From the NCBI GenBank assembly GCA_002408385.1, contig DHSB01000132.1:2455-19425 (forward strand): 16,971 nucleotides of DNA, read 5' to 3'. The notes beneath the pieces are model-generated. The model ran no database searches, was not told the origin of the DNA, and saw nothing but the letters and a program-made list of their open reading frames with translations. This DNA comes from Myxococcales bacterium UBA5297. Its GTDB lineage: Bacteria; Myxococcota; Myxococcia; Myxococcales; UBA5297. The stretch's first letter is position 1. Each line of letters begins with the position of its first letter. Of this stretch, positions 1 to 8,281 are shown piece after piece. Made by a program: the position numbers and the translations under genes.

Positions 1-39
1 CCGGTGGACGCCGCGGACCCCATCTACCCGGACGACTAA
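1..39 (+). CDS. C-terminal tail of an unidentified upstream gene (partial)
   Basis: The first frame of the window is open from base 1 and ends at a TAA at 37-39, reading PVDAADPIYPDD. The acidic, proline-containing end looks like an ordinary protein C-terminus, and the next gene on this side converges on it from the minus strand. Twelve residues are too few to name a family, so this is a guess that a gene runs in from the left. Confidence 0.4.
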   Translation, partial: PVDAADPIYPDD

Positions 40-220
40 ACCCCAGGCCTCGTGCGCGGTGAACGGCGGCCACGGGTCGCCCGCCGGATCGGGGCAGGTG
101 TAGCCTCCGCGGGACTTCGCGGCCGATTCGAGGAGCGCCGGTCTACAGCGGCGGGCGCCTCCGCAGAGCAGTCGCGGGGTCCGCTACCCGGGCGTTCCGC
201 GGGACGGCAGTTCAAACGGC
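40..220. other. intergenic region between convergent genes
   Basis: This stretch separates the end of the entering plus-strand gene from the end of the minus-strand Tim44-like gene. The only structure I see is a short hairpin, CCGCG at 107-111 with CGCGG at 118-122 around a six-base loop. It is too weak to call a terminator. The open frames across it have no recognisable protein character. Confidence 0.4.
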
Positions 221-1108
221 TTAGCCGTTGCGCCCGAGCTGGTCGTTGCCGGTGATCCCCGCGAGCACCCAGTCATAGGCGCCCGAGTTGAGGATCGCCC
301 CGCAGGCGCCGCAGGCGGCGCCCGACGCGCGCTCGAGGGGCTCGGCGCAGCCTGGGCACCTGCCCTCGCCGAGCGCGGCCTTGCGTGTCGAGTTGCATCG
401 GCGGACGAACGACCAGCGCTCGGTGTCGAGGCGCGCGGCGCTCGACAGGCGGGCATGCGCGGCCACCTGCTCGTCGGGTAGCCCGGCGGGGACGTAGCCG
501 TGGCGCGTCCCGTAGCGGAAGGTGACGCGGATCGTGTCGAGCTCCCCGTCCTGCTCGAGCGCGTAGAGCTTCTTGTTGAGCACCCAGATCGCGACGAGCA
601 CCTGTCGCCTGCCGCGGCAGTCGTCGATGGCGCTCTCCGCCGCAAAGCGGGCGAGCATCCCGTCGGAGACGAGCGGGCCGACGGCGTCGAGGTCGCGAGC
701 GGCCACCGCGGTGCGGATCTCGACGAAGCGCTTCTCCATCGCCGCGAGGAAGCGCTCGGGGTCGAACTCGGGCTCGTGGGCCTGCAGCCGCGCGACGTCG
801 AGGGCGACCCGCTCCTCGTTGGCTTGCTGGAGCGCGTAGGCGCGCTCGAAAGTGCTCGCGAGCCCCTCGACGAGCCGGTCCCGGGCCTCCTCGTCGACGC
901 GCGAGGCCCGCCCGCGAAACCATTGCGCAAGGCTCCTCCTCTCCCTTCGCCGGCGCTTCACCAGCAGGAGCGCGAGCCCCACCAGGAGCAGCGGTGGGGC
1001 GAGGAAGTAGGCGAGGATTTCCGCGAGGAAGAACCACTCGCGCAGAGCCAGGAGACCCAGGCCGACGAGAAGGAAGACGGCGCCAAGGATGTTCTTGAGC
1101 GAATCCAT
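221..1108 (-). CDS. Tim44-like domain membrane protein with C-terminal zinc ribbon
   Basis: This is a 295-residue protein. Two hydrophobic helices lie at about residues 7-22 and 28-50, followed by a basic KRRRRERR stop-transfer stretch, so the bulk of the protein probably faces the cytoplasm. Residues about 105-235 resemble the Tim44-like fold seen in bacterial membrane proteins: a FDPERFLAAMEKRFVEIRTA helix, then RDLDAVGPLVSDGM, and later a WSFVRR segment. The C-terminus holds a four-cysteine zinc ribbon (C251, C254, C266, C269) and then a YDWVLAGI tail, as in related Tim44/zinc-ribbon proteins. I chose the ATG at 1108 because GAGGAGG lies just upstream of it and the membrane helix starts at once. 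The frame stays open upstream to 1516, but that part reads as low-complexity shadow. The family's function is poorly known. The gene is probably monocistronic, with its promoter in the gap after the peptidase gene. Confidence 0.8.
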   Translation of the reverse strand: MDSLKNILGAVFLLVGLGLLALREWFFLAEILAYFLAPPLLLVGLALLLVKRRRRERRSLAQWFRGRASRVDEEARDRLVEGLASTFERAYALQQANEERVALDVARLQAHEPEFDPERFLAAMEKRFVEIRTAVAARDLDAVGPLVSDGMLARFAAESAIDDCRGRRQVLVAIWVLNKKLYALEQDGELDTIRVTFRYGTRHGYVPAGLPDEQVAAHARLSSAARLDTERWSFVRRCNSTRKAALGEGRCPGCAEPLERASGAACGACGAILNSGAYDWVLAGITGNDQLGRNG

Positions 1109-1615
1109 GCGGCCCTCCTCGTGCTTCCCGGGACGGACCCGATCTGGCACGGCTCCGGGGGAGCGAGCGCCCCTCGAGGAGTATTCGGAGTGGCGGGCCG
1201 CGCGGGTCGCCTGCCCGAGGCCGCCGGCAGCTCGGCGCGGCGGTCGCAATCGGGCTGCGGCTTTTCGCAGATTCACCTCCTCGCCCGCCGGGCGGCGCGA
1301 AGCGCCCCCGGAGATCCCGGCCACCGCGAGGATCCTCGCCGGGAGCCCTTCGCCGCCCCAAGACCTCAGGAGCCGCAAGGCCGGGGCGGGCTCGACCATC
1401 ACCGGCGCGCTCGGAGGAGCCGCGCTCGCGCTCTCGACCTGGCGCGGCGTTCCCGCCGCCGTCCGCGCCACACCCTGCCCGCGGTGGCCGCCGGCGAGAG
1501 GGGCAGAGCCCGGCAAGAGCCGGGGCGGAAGCAGGGAGGCGCGCCTGGCTCCCTCCGAACGAGCTCCGGCGGCCCGACCGGCGTTCCGGTCGGGGCGCCG
1601 CTCTGCGGACGGGCC
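1109..1615. other. 507-bp non-coding gap between two minus-strand genes
   Basis: I see no convincing gene here. The gap should hold the promoter and leader of the Tim44-like gene (right next to 1109) and the transcription end of the peptidase gene (near 1573-1594). A small hairpin, CTGCG at 1255-1259 with CGCAG at 1266-1270 around GCTTTT, is visible but of unknown meaning. Long open frames cross the gap on both strands, as expected at this GC content, and they are rich in R/A/G/P without domain motifs. Confidence 0.5.
1573..1594 (-). terminator. perfect 9-bp GC hairpin, probable terminator of the peptidase gene
   Basis: CCCGACCGG at 1573-1581 and CCGGTCGGG at 1586-1594 form a perfect stem around a four-base loop. 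The hairpin lies 21 bases past the stop codon of the C1 peptidase gene in its direction of transcription. No T-tract follows. The position and stem strength suggest transcription termination or 3' end protection. Confidence 0.55.
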
Positions 1616-2596
1616 TCAGTGTTGGATGCCGAGCCCGAAGGCCCCGGTGTCGATCCACTCGCCCTTGAGCATCGTCCACCAATCGACCGCGAGCCCGTGC
1701 TCTACGAAGGCGTACGGGAGCCAGCCATATCCGCGTTCGCCCCACCCATTGCCCCAGGAGTTGCGGATCAACAGCGCCCCCCGGGTCGGCTGCTCGTTGG
1801 GGCCGGTGTTCCGGATCTCCTTGGAGTCGTCGTAGCCGACGGCGAGCACCGCGTGACCGCCGACGACGCGCTCTCCAGCCGCCGGGAAGGGGACGGCGCC
1901 GCTGCTCGCCGCCTGGCGGATCGAGTCGTAGACGGTGAAGCCGAACATCGCCGGCAGCCCGGCGGCGAGGTTGGCCTTCACGTAGGCGAGAAGCGCGGCG
2001 GGGGCGGTTCCGACCGGGTCGAGCCGGTGGTAGACGAGCGCCTGGAACCGCTCGGCGAAGGCATAGCAGAAGGGCGAGGGCTCGACGTCGACCCGCTCGA
2101 CGTCATACGGCCAGTAGTCTTCGGGCGGCAGGCCGAAGAGCGCCATCGCGCCCATCGTCGAGCGCAGGTAGGCGCCCGTGTCCCCCGACCACTTGAGGAG
2201 GTTTCGCGTCGTCTTGTAGAGGAAGAGGCGCGAGACGTCGACGTAGCGGCCGAAGGCGCGGCGCTCGAAGTACTCGTACAGGCTGGCACCGGCGTGGGCC
2301 GTACAGGAGCCGAGTGAGCCCTGGTTTTCGATGGGGCTGCACCAGGCGCTCAGGTCCACCCGGCCCGGCAGCGACTCCGGCCGGTCGACGACGCCGGCGC
2401 GGGACATCATCGCCTTCACCTTCTCGTTGGAGGCGCCGTAGTCGCGGAAGTCGGGGTACTCGCGCAGCCACCCCATCGCGCCGACCACGACCCGCGTCGG
2501 GGTGAGCTCGATCTCCAGCGGGGCGCCCCGCCTCGCCTCACCGGGGCGCAACCCGGCAGCATGCGTCTCGACCGCGACTCCTTCGATCTCGGGCAT
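1616..2596 (-). CDS. papain-family (C1) cysteine peptidase
   Basis: This 326-residue protein has the full papain arrangement. The oxyanion glutamine and nucleophile are Q92 and C98 in ENQGSLGSCTAHA, the histidine is H248 in GGHAVLAVGYDD, and the asparagine is N279 in IRNSWGNGWG. The glycine-rich WGERGYGWLPY stretch after the asparagine is typical of the family. The enzyme would cleave peptide bonds through a Cys/His pair. There is no signal peptide and only a short leader of about 70 residues before the catalytic domain, so it looks cytoplasmic and lacks a long inhibitory propeptide. The ATG at 2596 was chosen because GGGAGGAG lies six bases upstream of it. It is transcribed away from the ATPase/deaminase operon, with about 205 bp shared between the two starts. 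Whether it belongs functionally to that operon is unknown; bacterial C1 peptidases occur in many unrelated settings. Confidence 0.88.
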   Translation of the reverse strand: MPEIEGVAVETHAAGLRPGEARRGAPLEIELTPTRVVVGAMGWLREYPDFRDYGASNEKVKAMMSRAGVVDRPESLPGRVDLSAWCSPIENQGSLGSCTAHAGASLYEYFERRAFGRYVDVSRLFLYKTTRNLLKWSGDTGAYLRSTMGAMALFGLPPEDYWPYDVERVDVEPSPFCYAFAERFQALVYHRLDPVGTAPAALLAYVKANLAAGLPAMFGFTVYDSIRQAASSGAVPFPAAGERVVGGHAVLAVGYDDSKEIRNTGPNEQPTRGALLIRNSWGNGWGERGYGWLPYAFVEHGLAVDWWTMLKGEWIDTGAFGLGIQH

Positions 2597-2801
2597 CTCA
2601 CGCTCCTCCCTGGTGGCGGGCGCCTGCCCGCCGTGAAGAGGCGAGGTGTGCATTCGCCGGCGGCGGGCAAGCCGCCCGCAAGCGGCTGCTCGCGCCAAGG
2701 GTGGCCGGCGGGCCTCGAGGCTTTCCCGACAGGGTCCTGGCCCGGGCCTCCCTCGGTGCGTACAGCCAGTCAGGTGCGGGAGCGCACCAGGGGAGGAGCC
2801 G
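2597..2801. promoter_or_regulatory. divergent promoter region between C1 peptidase and RADAR-like operon
   Basis: Both flanking genes start outward from this gap, so it should contain both promoters. I cannot point to clear -35/-10 boxes at this GC content. Two GC-rich inverted repeats are visible: GGCGGGC at 2615-2621 with GCCCGCC at 2626-2632, and GCGGGC at 2663-2668 with GCCCGC at 2674-2679. They use nearly the same arm sequence. They could be operators or RNA hairpins in the leaders; that is inference. Confidence 0.4.
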
Positions 2802-5363
2802 ATGCGCGCGAGGGGAACGCAGGGGGCCGGCAGGAGCCCGGTCCCAGAGGCCAAGGCCCTCGAGTGGCCGGAGCTGCTTCCCTCGACCCGGAGCGCGCTG
2901 CTCGAGCTCTTCGAATGGCTCGACCTCGCCGTCGACCTCAGCTCCCCGTCCCCCCAGCCCGAGCAGCCCGAGCAGCCGTCGACGAGCCTGCTGATCGCCG
3001 GGAACCGGGGATTCGGCAAGACGACCCTGCTGCTGACGGCCGCCTACGCCCACGGCCGCGGCGAGCACTACTGCGAGAGCAGCGGCGAGAACCGGGCCTC
3101 GCCGTCGCCCGACTCCCAGCGGCAGCGGCTGGCGGCGATCCTCCCCAAGCTCAGGCGCCGGGTCTGCTGGCTGGAGACGCTCGATCTCGAGCCACTCTCG
3201 GAGCGGGCCAACCTCCTCGCCATCCTGCTGGTGAGCATCCGCAAGGCCTTCGACGAGCGCTACCCGGCTTCCGAGTCGAGAGGCCGGCGCGGGGTGCCTT
3301 CCATCCTGGAGCCGGCCGCGGAGAAGCCCTGGGGGCAGATCGACAGGCTCGTCCGCAACGCCACCTTCATGTGGGAGGACGCCCCCGGCGGAGCCGACCC
3401 GCGGCGCGAGCGGGCCGAGCAGCAGCTCAAGGCCGCGGAGATCTTCGTCAGCTTCCAGCAGGACTTCCGCGAGACGCTCCGCGGGGTCTCCGAGGCCCTG
3501 GGCGCCGACGAGCAGCAGCCCTCGGTGCTCGTCCTGCCCATCGACAACGTCGATCGCAGCATCGAGCACCTCTACGGCATCGTGAAGCTGGTCCGCATGG
3601 CGAGCAGCCCCCGGCTCTGGTTCCTGCTCGCCTCGGGGCGGCCCGAGTTCCAGCTCTTCCTCGAGCGCTCCTTCCAGAAGGAGCTGGCGGCCTCCGGGGC
3701 GCTGATCGGCACCAGCGCGCAGGACCAGACGAGGGCGATCGCCCGGCGCCAGGCGGCCACCACCATGCGCCGCTCGCTGCCGTCCTGCTTCCAGATCCGC
3801 ATCGACCCCGTCCCGCCGCACGAGGCCTGGAGCTTCCCCCACCTCAGTCCCTCCGAGAAGCCCGAGGCCGCCCGCTCGCTCGGCGGCCTGCTCGAGCGCG
3901 TCGGTCTGCCCTGCGACGAGAGGGAGAGGCTCGCGACCCTGCGCGATCTCTTCGACCTCGGGCCGCGCCTGAGAGCGGAGGTGCGCGCCGCGGCTCATCC
4001 CGGGGAGCCCGAGCCCCGCTTCGCGGACGGGCAGGGCCCGGAGCTGGGCTACGCGGCGAAGATGGCGCTCGCCCTCTCTGCCCGGACCCTGCGGGACCTG
4101 CTGCGCGATCTGTCGAGCCTCGACAAGGGGGCCCAGGACGGGGTGGCCGAGATCGTCGTGCGGATGCTCAAGAGCGCCATCGACGAGAGCAACCTGCCGT
4201 CCTGGGCGAGCGAGCAGCTCCACAACCGCATCATCCGCCGCGATGCCCAGGAGCGCTGGATCCTCGACCTGAGCGGCAAGCCGGTCCGGCGGCTCAAGAG
4301 GACCACCCTCTTCCAGGCCGTCGCCTGGCCCCACTGGCAGAGCCCCGGGCATTGGGGCCCGGCCGTCGTCCACAGCGAGCTGCACCTGCGCAAGCTGCAG
4401 GACATGCTGCTCGAGCTGCACGACCTCGCCGGCCCGCACGGCTGCGTCCAGCTGCCGGCCAACGTCGCCGGCTGGTTCATGCTCGCCCACGACCTGCTGA
4501 CGCTCTATTCCGACAAGCGGGTACTCAGCCTGGGAATGACGGCCTGGGAGATGGCCCCGGAGCTGATCGTGACCCTGCACGAGCTCTCGGGCGAGGGCGG
4601 GCTGGTCCCCCTCGAGCTCTGCTGGAGCCTGCCGACCTGGGAAACCTTCCTCGACTTCAACGTCTTCACCCGCCAGTGGAGGGGGCTGCTCGGGAGGCTC
4701 GAGCGCTACGCCGGCTCCTTCGTGAAGTGGCCCGAGGAGAAGACGCGCTGCGAGCGGTACTACCGGCTGCTGCTGGCAGCCTGGGTGGACAACGTCTGCT
4801 CGGTCGCCCGCCCGGAGCGCGGCCTGTGGAGCTGGGAGAGCTCGGGGCTCGTCGCGGTCCTGCCCGAGAGCGGAGAGCCGCTCTCCGAGCCGAGCCTGGA
4901 GCGCTACGAGCAGCGCGTCCGCGAGAGCGTCGCCCGGCTGGTGCAGGCGATCGCCGCCGGGAGCCCGGCCTTCGAGCGGCTCTGGATGGCGCGGGTCTGG
5001 CTCGAACAGTCGCTGCCGCTGCTGGTGCTGCCCGAGCACGCCCCGCATCCGGAGCTGACCGGGCTGCTCGCCTGGAAGGAGCCGCTCGAGTCGCCGGAGA
5101 GCCGGGAGCTGAAGCTCAAAGACGCCTGGGAGCAGCTGGAGCGCTCCTGGCGCAACCACGAGCGCCGGCTGATCGAGCGGCGCCGCGCCCTCGTCTCCGA
5201 GGCGATCCGCAGGGGCTGGGAGCAGGAGGCGAGCCGCGCGGGCGAGCGGCGCGACGGGCTCGAGAAGGAGTGGTTCGAGGCGGCCGACAAGGACGCGACG
5301 GAGCGCAAGACCGAGCTGCTGGGGAGGCTGCTCGGCCGCTTCGGGCCGCCGGGCGGGCCATGA
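2802..5363 (+). CDS. rdrA: RADAR-like P-loop ATPase (RdrA-type)
   Basis: This 853-residue protein has a Walker A loop GNRGFGKTT at residues 67-75 (K73) and a Walker B strand VLVLPIDNVD at 242-251. A hydrophobic strand ending in SGRPE (LWFLLASGRPE) follows in the sensor position. The last ~80 residues are charged and helical (KLKDAWEQLERSW and following). There is no membrane segment. The long region between about 350 and 770 has no motif I can name. In RADAR, RdrA is an AAA+-like ATPase of about this size that assembles into rings and works with the deaminase encoded next to it. The assignment here rests on the ATPase motifs, the size and above all the neighbour. The ATG at 2802 follows GGGGAGGAG closely; the frame is open upstream to 2646, but that part is Arg-rich shadow. 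The stop overlaps the next start (ATGA). The main alternative is another STAND- or KAP-type NTPase in a different defence operon. Confidence 0.8.
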   Translation: MRARGTQGAGRSPVPEAKALEWPELLPSTRSALLELFEWLDLAVDLSSPSPQPEQPEQPSTSLLIAGNRGFGKTTLLLTAAYAHGRGEHYCESSGENRASPSPDSQRQRLAAILPKLRRRVCWLETLDLEPLSERANLLAILLVSIRKAFDERYPASESRGRRGVPSILEPAAEKPWGQIDRLVRNATFMWEDAPGGADPRRERAEQQLKAAEIFVSFQQDFRETLRGVSEALGADEQQPSVLVLPIDNVDRSIEHLYGIVKLVRMASSPRLWFLLASGRPEFQLFLERSFQKELAASGALIGTSAQDQTRAIARRQAATTMRRSLPSCFQIRIDPVPPHEAWSFPHLSPSEKPEAARSLGGLLERVGLPCDERERLATLRDLFDLGPRLRAEVRAAAHPGEPEPRFADGQGPELGYAAKMALALSARTLRDLLRDLSSLDKGAQDGVAEIVVRMLKSAIDESNLPSWASEQLHNRIIRRDAQERWILDLSGKPVRRLKRTTLFQAVAWPHWQSPGHWGPAVVHSELHLRKLQDMLLELHDLAGPHGCVQLPANVAGWFMLAHDLLTLYSDKRVLSLGMTAWEMAPELIVTLHELSGEGGLVPLELCWSLPTWETFLDFNVFTRQWRGLLGRLERYAGSFVKWPEEKTRCERYYRLLLAAWVDNVCSVARPERGLWSWESSGLVAVLPESGEPLSEPSLERYEQRVRESVARLVQAIAAGSPAFERLWMARVWLEQSLPLLVLPEHAPHPELTGLLAWKEPLESPESRELKLKDAWEQLERSWRNHERRLIERRRALVSEAIRRGWEQEASRAGERRDGLEKEWFEAADKDATERKTELLGRLLGRFGPPGGP

Positions 5364-8164
5364 GGGAGCCGCCCTCCGGGAGCCGCGCGGGGATCGCCCC
5401 GCGGCAGGTCCCCGAGTCCTTCGTGCGGGCCGAGGTGGCCTGCTTCCCGCTGATCGGCCGCACGGCCTTCTTCTCCGGGCTGCTCGAGCTGTCGCCCTCG
5501 CTCGAGGCCGCCGACGAGCCCGGCCGCCTCACCCGGGAGCTGTGGCGCGAGTGCGAAAAGAAGCTCTCCGGGCATGCGAGCGGGCGGTCGCTCGATCGGC
5601 TGGTGGCGCTGCGCGACTTCTTCTGGTTCCGCGGCGCCGGGCGGGTCGGCCCGGCGATCAGCATGCGCCGCTACCTGCAGGAGCTGGCCAGGCTGCACCT
5701 CGAGAGCAGCCCGGGGACGACCGCGGTCAAGCAGCCCGCCGAGGCCAACGCCTTCGACGCCCTGACCCACTACCGCTGGCTCAGCTTCGCGCTGCCCGAG
5801 GACCTGCTGATGGCCGCCGCCGGCGCCGAGTCGCCGCCCGCGCGCGTGGACCTCGAGGCCCCGATGCTCATCCGGCGGCTGCTCGACCAGGGGGTCGCGG
5901 AGATCCACCAGCACATCGGCGCGGGGATGGACTTCCCCGCCCTCTGGGCCTCGCTGCTCGCGGCCATCGGCGATCCCGGCAACTCCCCGGGGGCGTTCCA
6001 GAGCCCGGACCTGCCGTTCGGCGACGGGGAGACCTACCTGCGCTGGCTGCTGGCCGCGGCCATCGCGCGCTGCGTGCTCGCGGAGCTGATGCTCAGGAGC
6101 CCGGGGGGCGGCAGCCTGCGCGGCTTTCTCGACGAGCTCTGGGCGCGCTGGCCGGGGAAGCGGCTGAGGGCCCTGGCGCGCGCGCTCGAGGCCTTCGGGA
6201 TGGGCTGGGAGGAGGAGCTCCCGGTGCTCGAGGAGCTGCGCTCGCTCTACCTCGAGATGCACCCCCTGGCCCTGGAGATCGCCAGCGAGCCGCCGCGGAC
6301 GCTGCGCGAATTCTGGGCGAGCTGCGACCCGGTCGCGGTGCGGGCCGGGCTCGAGGAGCCCAACGCGGGCGAGCAGTGGCTGGTCTACCGCGGGCTGCAG
6401 AGGCTCGAAGGGCAGGAGGAGCTCCAGGGGGAGCGCGACCCGCTCTTCGCCCGTCTCTTCTGGCAGGCGATCCGGGTCCGCTGCGTCTGCTACCGCACCG
6501 TGGTGCAGCGGCCGATGACCGCGGGGCTGCAGTGGTTCATCCGCTTCTTCGGCCGGCTCAAGCCCCTGCGCCAGCCGCTGCGGCGCGTGCGCTCGGAGGT
6601 GGCCTACGGGCTGGCGGGCGGCGGCGAGGCCATCGCCGCGCTCGAGGTGCGCGTCGGGCCGTCCGACAGCCCCTTCGAGGCCGCCGCGGAGCTGCGCGAG
6701 CTGACCGAGTCCTGGAGCAGGGTGCTGGGGGACTGGCCGCGCACGGCGAGCGGGCAGGAGCCGGAATTCGGGGTGGTCGTCAACCTGTGCAAGAGCCGCG
6801 ACCCGAGCTTCCGCTGGGCGGGCGGCTATCCGCCCGCCTTCGGCCGCCTCACCCACGCCGAGCCCGACCCGCGGGACCTGCTGCGGCCCGGGGGGCGCTA
6901 CTCGGACTACTTCGTAGAGCAGTCGACCCTGGTCGGGGCCACCGCCGACCTGCTGCGAGGGGTCCCGCTGGCGCTCCTGCTGGTCCGCGGGCTCGACGTC
7001 GCCACCGACGAGCTGGGCGTGCCGACCTGGGTCTTCGTCCCCCTCTACCGCTTCGTCGAGCAGCAGGCGCGGCTGGCCGCGGTCTCGCCGGCGGCGCTCG
7101 GGGCCCCGCCGCTGCGGCTGACCGCCCACGTCGGCGAGGACTTCCGGCACCTGATGGAGGGGCTGCGGCACGTCTTCGAGGTGGTCCGCTACCTGTTGCC
7201 GCGCGCCGGCGGGCGGCTCGGGCACGCCACGGCCCTGGGGATCGCCCCGCGGATCTGGGCGGAGTCGGTCGGCTCGGTGATGATGCCGGCCGAGGAGCGG
7301 CTCTGGGACCTGGTCTTCGAGTGGCGCCTCTACAGCGACTACCGCATCCCCGACGAGATGACCGCCTCGGTCCCGGCCGGCAGGGCTGAGAGCGTGGAGA
7401 CCCAGATCCGGCAGCTGGCCGACCAGGTCTTCGGGCGCAGCCTCGAGCCGTGCGTGCTCGCCGAGGCCCACCACCTGCTCCACCAGCTCTGGAGCACCGA
7501 GCTCTCGCCCTCTGGCGGCGCCGAAGCCCCCGGGCTCGACGCCTTCGCCCGCGCCCTGGACCGGGTCGATCGCTCGCAGGTGCGCTCCTTCGCGCAGGTG
7601 CGCCGGGTGGTGCGCGAGCACCGCGAGGACGGGGAGGTCTTCCGCAGGGGCCAGCAGTTGGTCGACATCTGCCTGACCGAGTCGGAGATCGCCGCCCTGC
7701 AGGCAGTCCAGGACGCGATGCGCCGCTGCGTCGCCGCCCGGGGCATCGTGGTCGAGGTCAACCCCTCGAGCAACCTGCTCATCGGCAACCTGCTCGACCT
7801 GCGCAACCATCCGACCCTGAGGCTCTTCCCGCCCGAGCCGCTCGACGGCGAGCCGCCCGCGGTGCCGATCGCCGTCGGCTCGGACGACCCGCTCATCTTC
7901 AGCACCCACCTGCTGCGCGAGTACACGCTGCTCTACGAGGCGGCCCTCGGCGCCGGCTTTCCCGAGCGCTGCGTGCACGACTGGCTGGCCCGGATCCAGA
8001 AGACGAGCATGGACGCCCGCTTCACCGTTCCCTGGAGGCCCTCGGCTTCCTGGATGGCTGGCAAGCTTTGCCGGGCGCTCGACGACTACCTGCAGCGGCC
8101 GCTGCTAAGAGAGCCGCGGGCGGCGCGCGGGGGCCGCAGGAGGCGAGGCTGCAGCAAGAGCTGA
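5360..8164 (+). CDS. rdrB: RADAR-like adenosine deaminase-family protein (RdrB-type)
   Basis: This 934-residue protein carries the scattered signature of the adenosine deaminase branch of metal-dependent hydrolases. HQH (H183, H185) is in EIHQHIGAGMDF, H590 and E593 are in AHVGEDFRHL, H622 is in RLGHATALG, and D842/D843 are in VGSDDPLIF. The NPSSNLL stretch before the last motif is also typical. In adenosine deaminase these correspond to the zinc ligands, the proton-shuttling Glu and the catalytic His and Asp, so the site looks intact. The gap between HxH and HxGE is about 405 residues, roughly twice that of purine-salvage adenosine deaminase, and an N-terminal region of ~180 residues precedes the first motif. 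RdrB proteins have this enlarged form and have been reported to deaminate adenosine in RNA and/or adenine nucleotides during phage infection. The ATG at 5360 overlaps the ATPase stop, implying translational coupling. An ordinary salvage enzyme is unlikely given the size and partner. Confidence 0.87.
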   Translation: MREPPSGSRAGIAPRQVPESFVRAEVACFPLIGRTAFFSGLLELSPSLEAADEPGRLTRELWRECEKKLSGHASGRSLDRLVALRDFFWFRGAGRVGPAISMRRYLQELARLHLESSPGTTAVKQPAEANAFDALTHYRWLSFALPEDLLMAAAGAESPPARVDLEAPMLIRRLLDQGVAEIHQHIGAGMDFPALWASLLAAIGDPGNSPGAFQSPDLPFGDGETYLRWLLAAAIARCVLAELMLRSPGGGSLRGFLDELWARWPGKRLRALARALEAFGMGWEEELPVLEELRSLYLEMHPLALEIASEPPRTLREFWASCDPVAVRAGLEEPNAGEQWLVYRGLQRLEGQEELQGERDPLFARLFWQAIRVRCVCYRTVVQRPMTAGLQWFIRFFGRLKPLRQPLRRVRSEVAYGLAGGGEAIAALEVRVGPSDSPFEAAAELRELTESWSRVLGDWPRTASGQEPEFGVVVNLCKSRDPSFRWAGGYPPAFGRLTHAEPDPRDLLRPGGRYSDYFVEQSTLVGATADLLRGVPLALLLVRGLDVATDELGVPTWVFVPLYRFVEQQARLAAVSPAALGAPPLRLTAHVGEDFRHLMEGLRHVFEVVRYLLPRAGGRLGHATALGIAPRIWAESVGSVMMPAEERLWDLVFEWRLYSDYRIPDEMTASVPAGRAESVETQIRQLADQVFGRSLEPCVLAEAHHLLHQLWSTELSPSGGAEAPGLDAFARALDRVDRSQVRSFAQVRRVVREHREDGEVFRRGQQLVDICLTESEIAALQAVQDAMRRCVAARGIVVEVNPSSNLLIGNLLDLRNHPTLRLFPPEPLDGEPPAVPIAVGSDDPLIFSTHLLREYTLLYEAALGAGFPERCVHDWLARIQKTSMDARFTVPWRPSASWMAGKLCRALDDYLQRPLLREPRAARGGRRRRGCSKS

Positions 8165-8281
8165 GGAGAGCGAAGGGCCGGGCGCCGGGCGAGCGGGGCG
8201 GCGGCGGCAACGCCGCTCCTCGAGCCGCTCTGGCGGGCAGCCGAGGCTCGCCGGGGTCCGGCGCGCCAGCAGGGGGGCGGG
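8165..8281 (+). other. 117-bp spacer between deaminase and membrane-protein genes
   Basis: The spacer is longer than the four-base overlap between the first two operon genes. I see no open frame of its own and no clear terminator. It ends in a purine-rich G stretch that serves as a weak ribosome binding site for the start at 8282. Confidence 0.35.

Noticed and set aside
1109..1835. Plus-strand open frame running across the gap and into the peptidase gene
   Set aside because: It has no ribosome binding site or domain motif and overlaps a clear minus-strand peptidase with its catalytic residues.
2598..5159. 853-codon antisense open frame opposite the ATPase
   Set aside because: It is low-complexity shadow of the plus-strand ATPase without domain motifs. 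The equal length to the ATPase is coincidence.
4904..7978. 1024-codon antisense open frame opposite the deaminase
   Set aside because: It has no motifs and shadow-type composition, while the plus strand shows a full enzyme signature.
2561..8164. A single 1867-codon open frame covering the whole ATPase and deaminase region
   Set aside because: Only the part after 5360 reads as protein with motifs. Before that it is an Arg/Ala/Pro-rich shadow of the ATPase gene, which is read in another frame with Walker motifs.
5360..8164. Purine-salvage adenosine deaminase
   Set aside because: The protein is almost three times the usual length and is translationally coupled to a large ATPase. The RADAR deaminase explains both.
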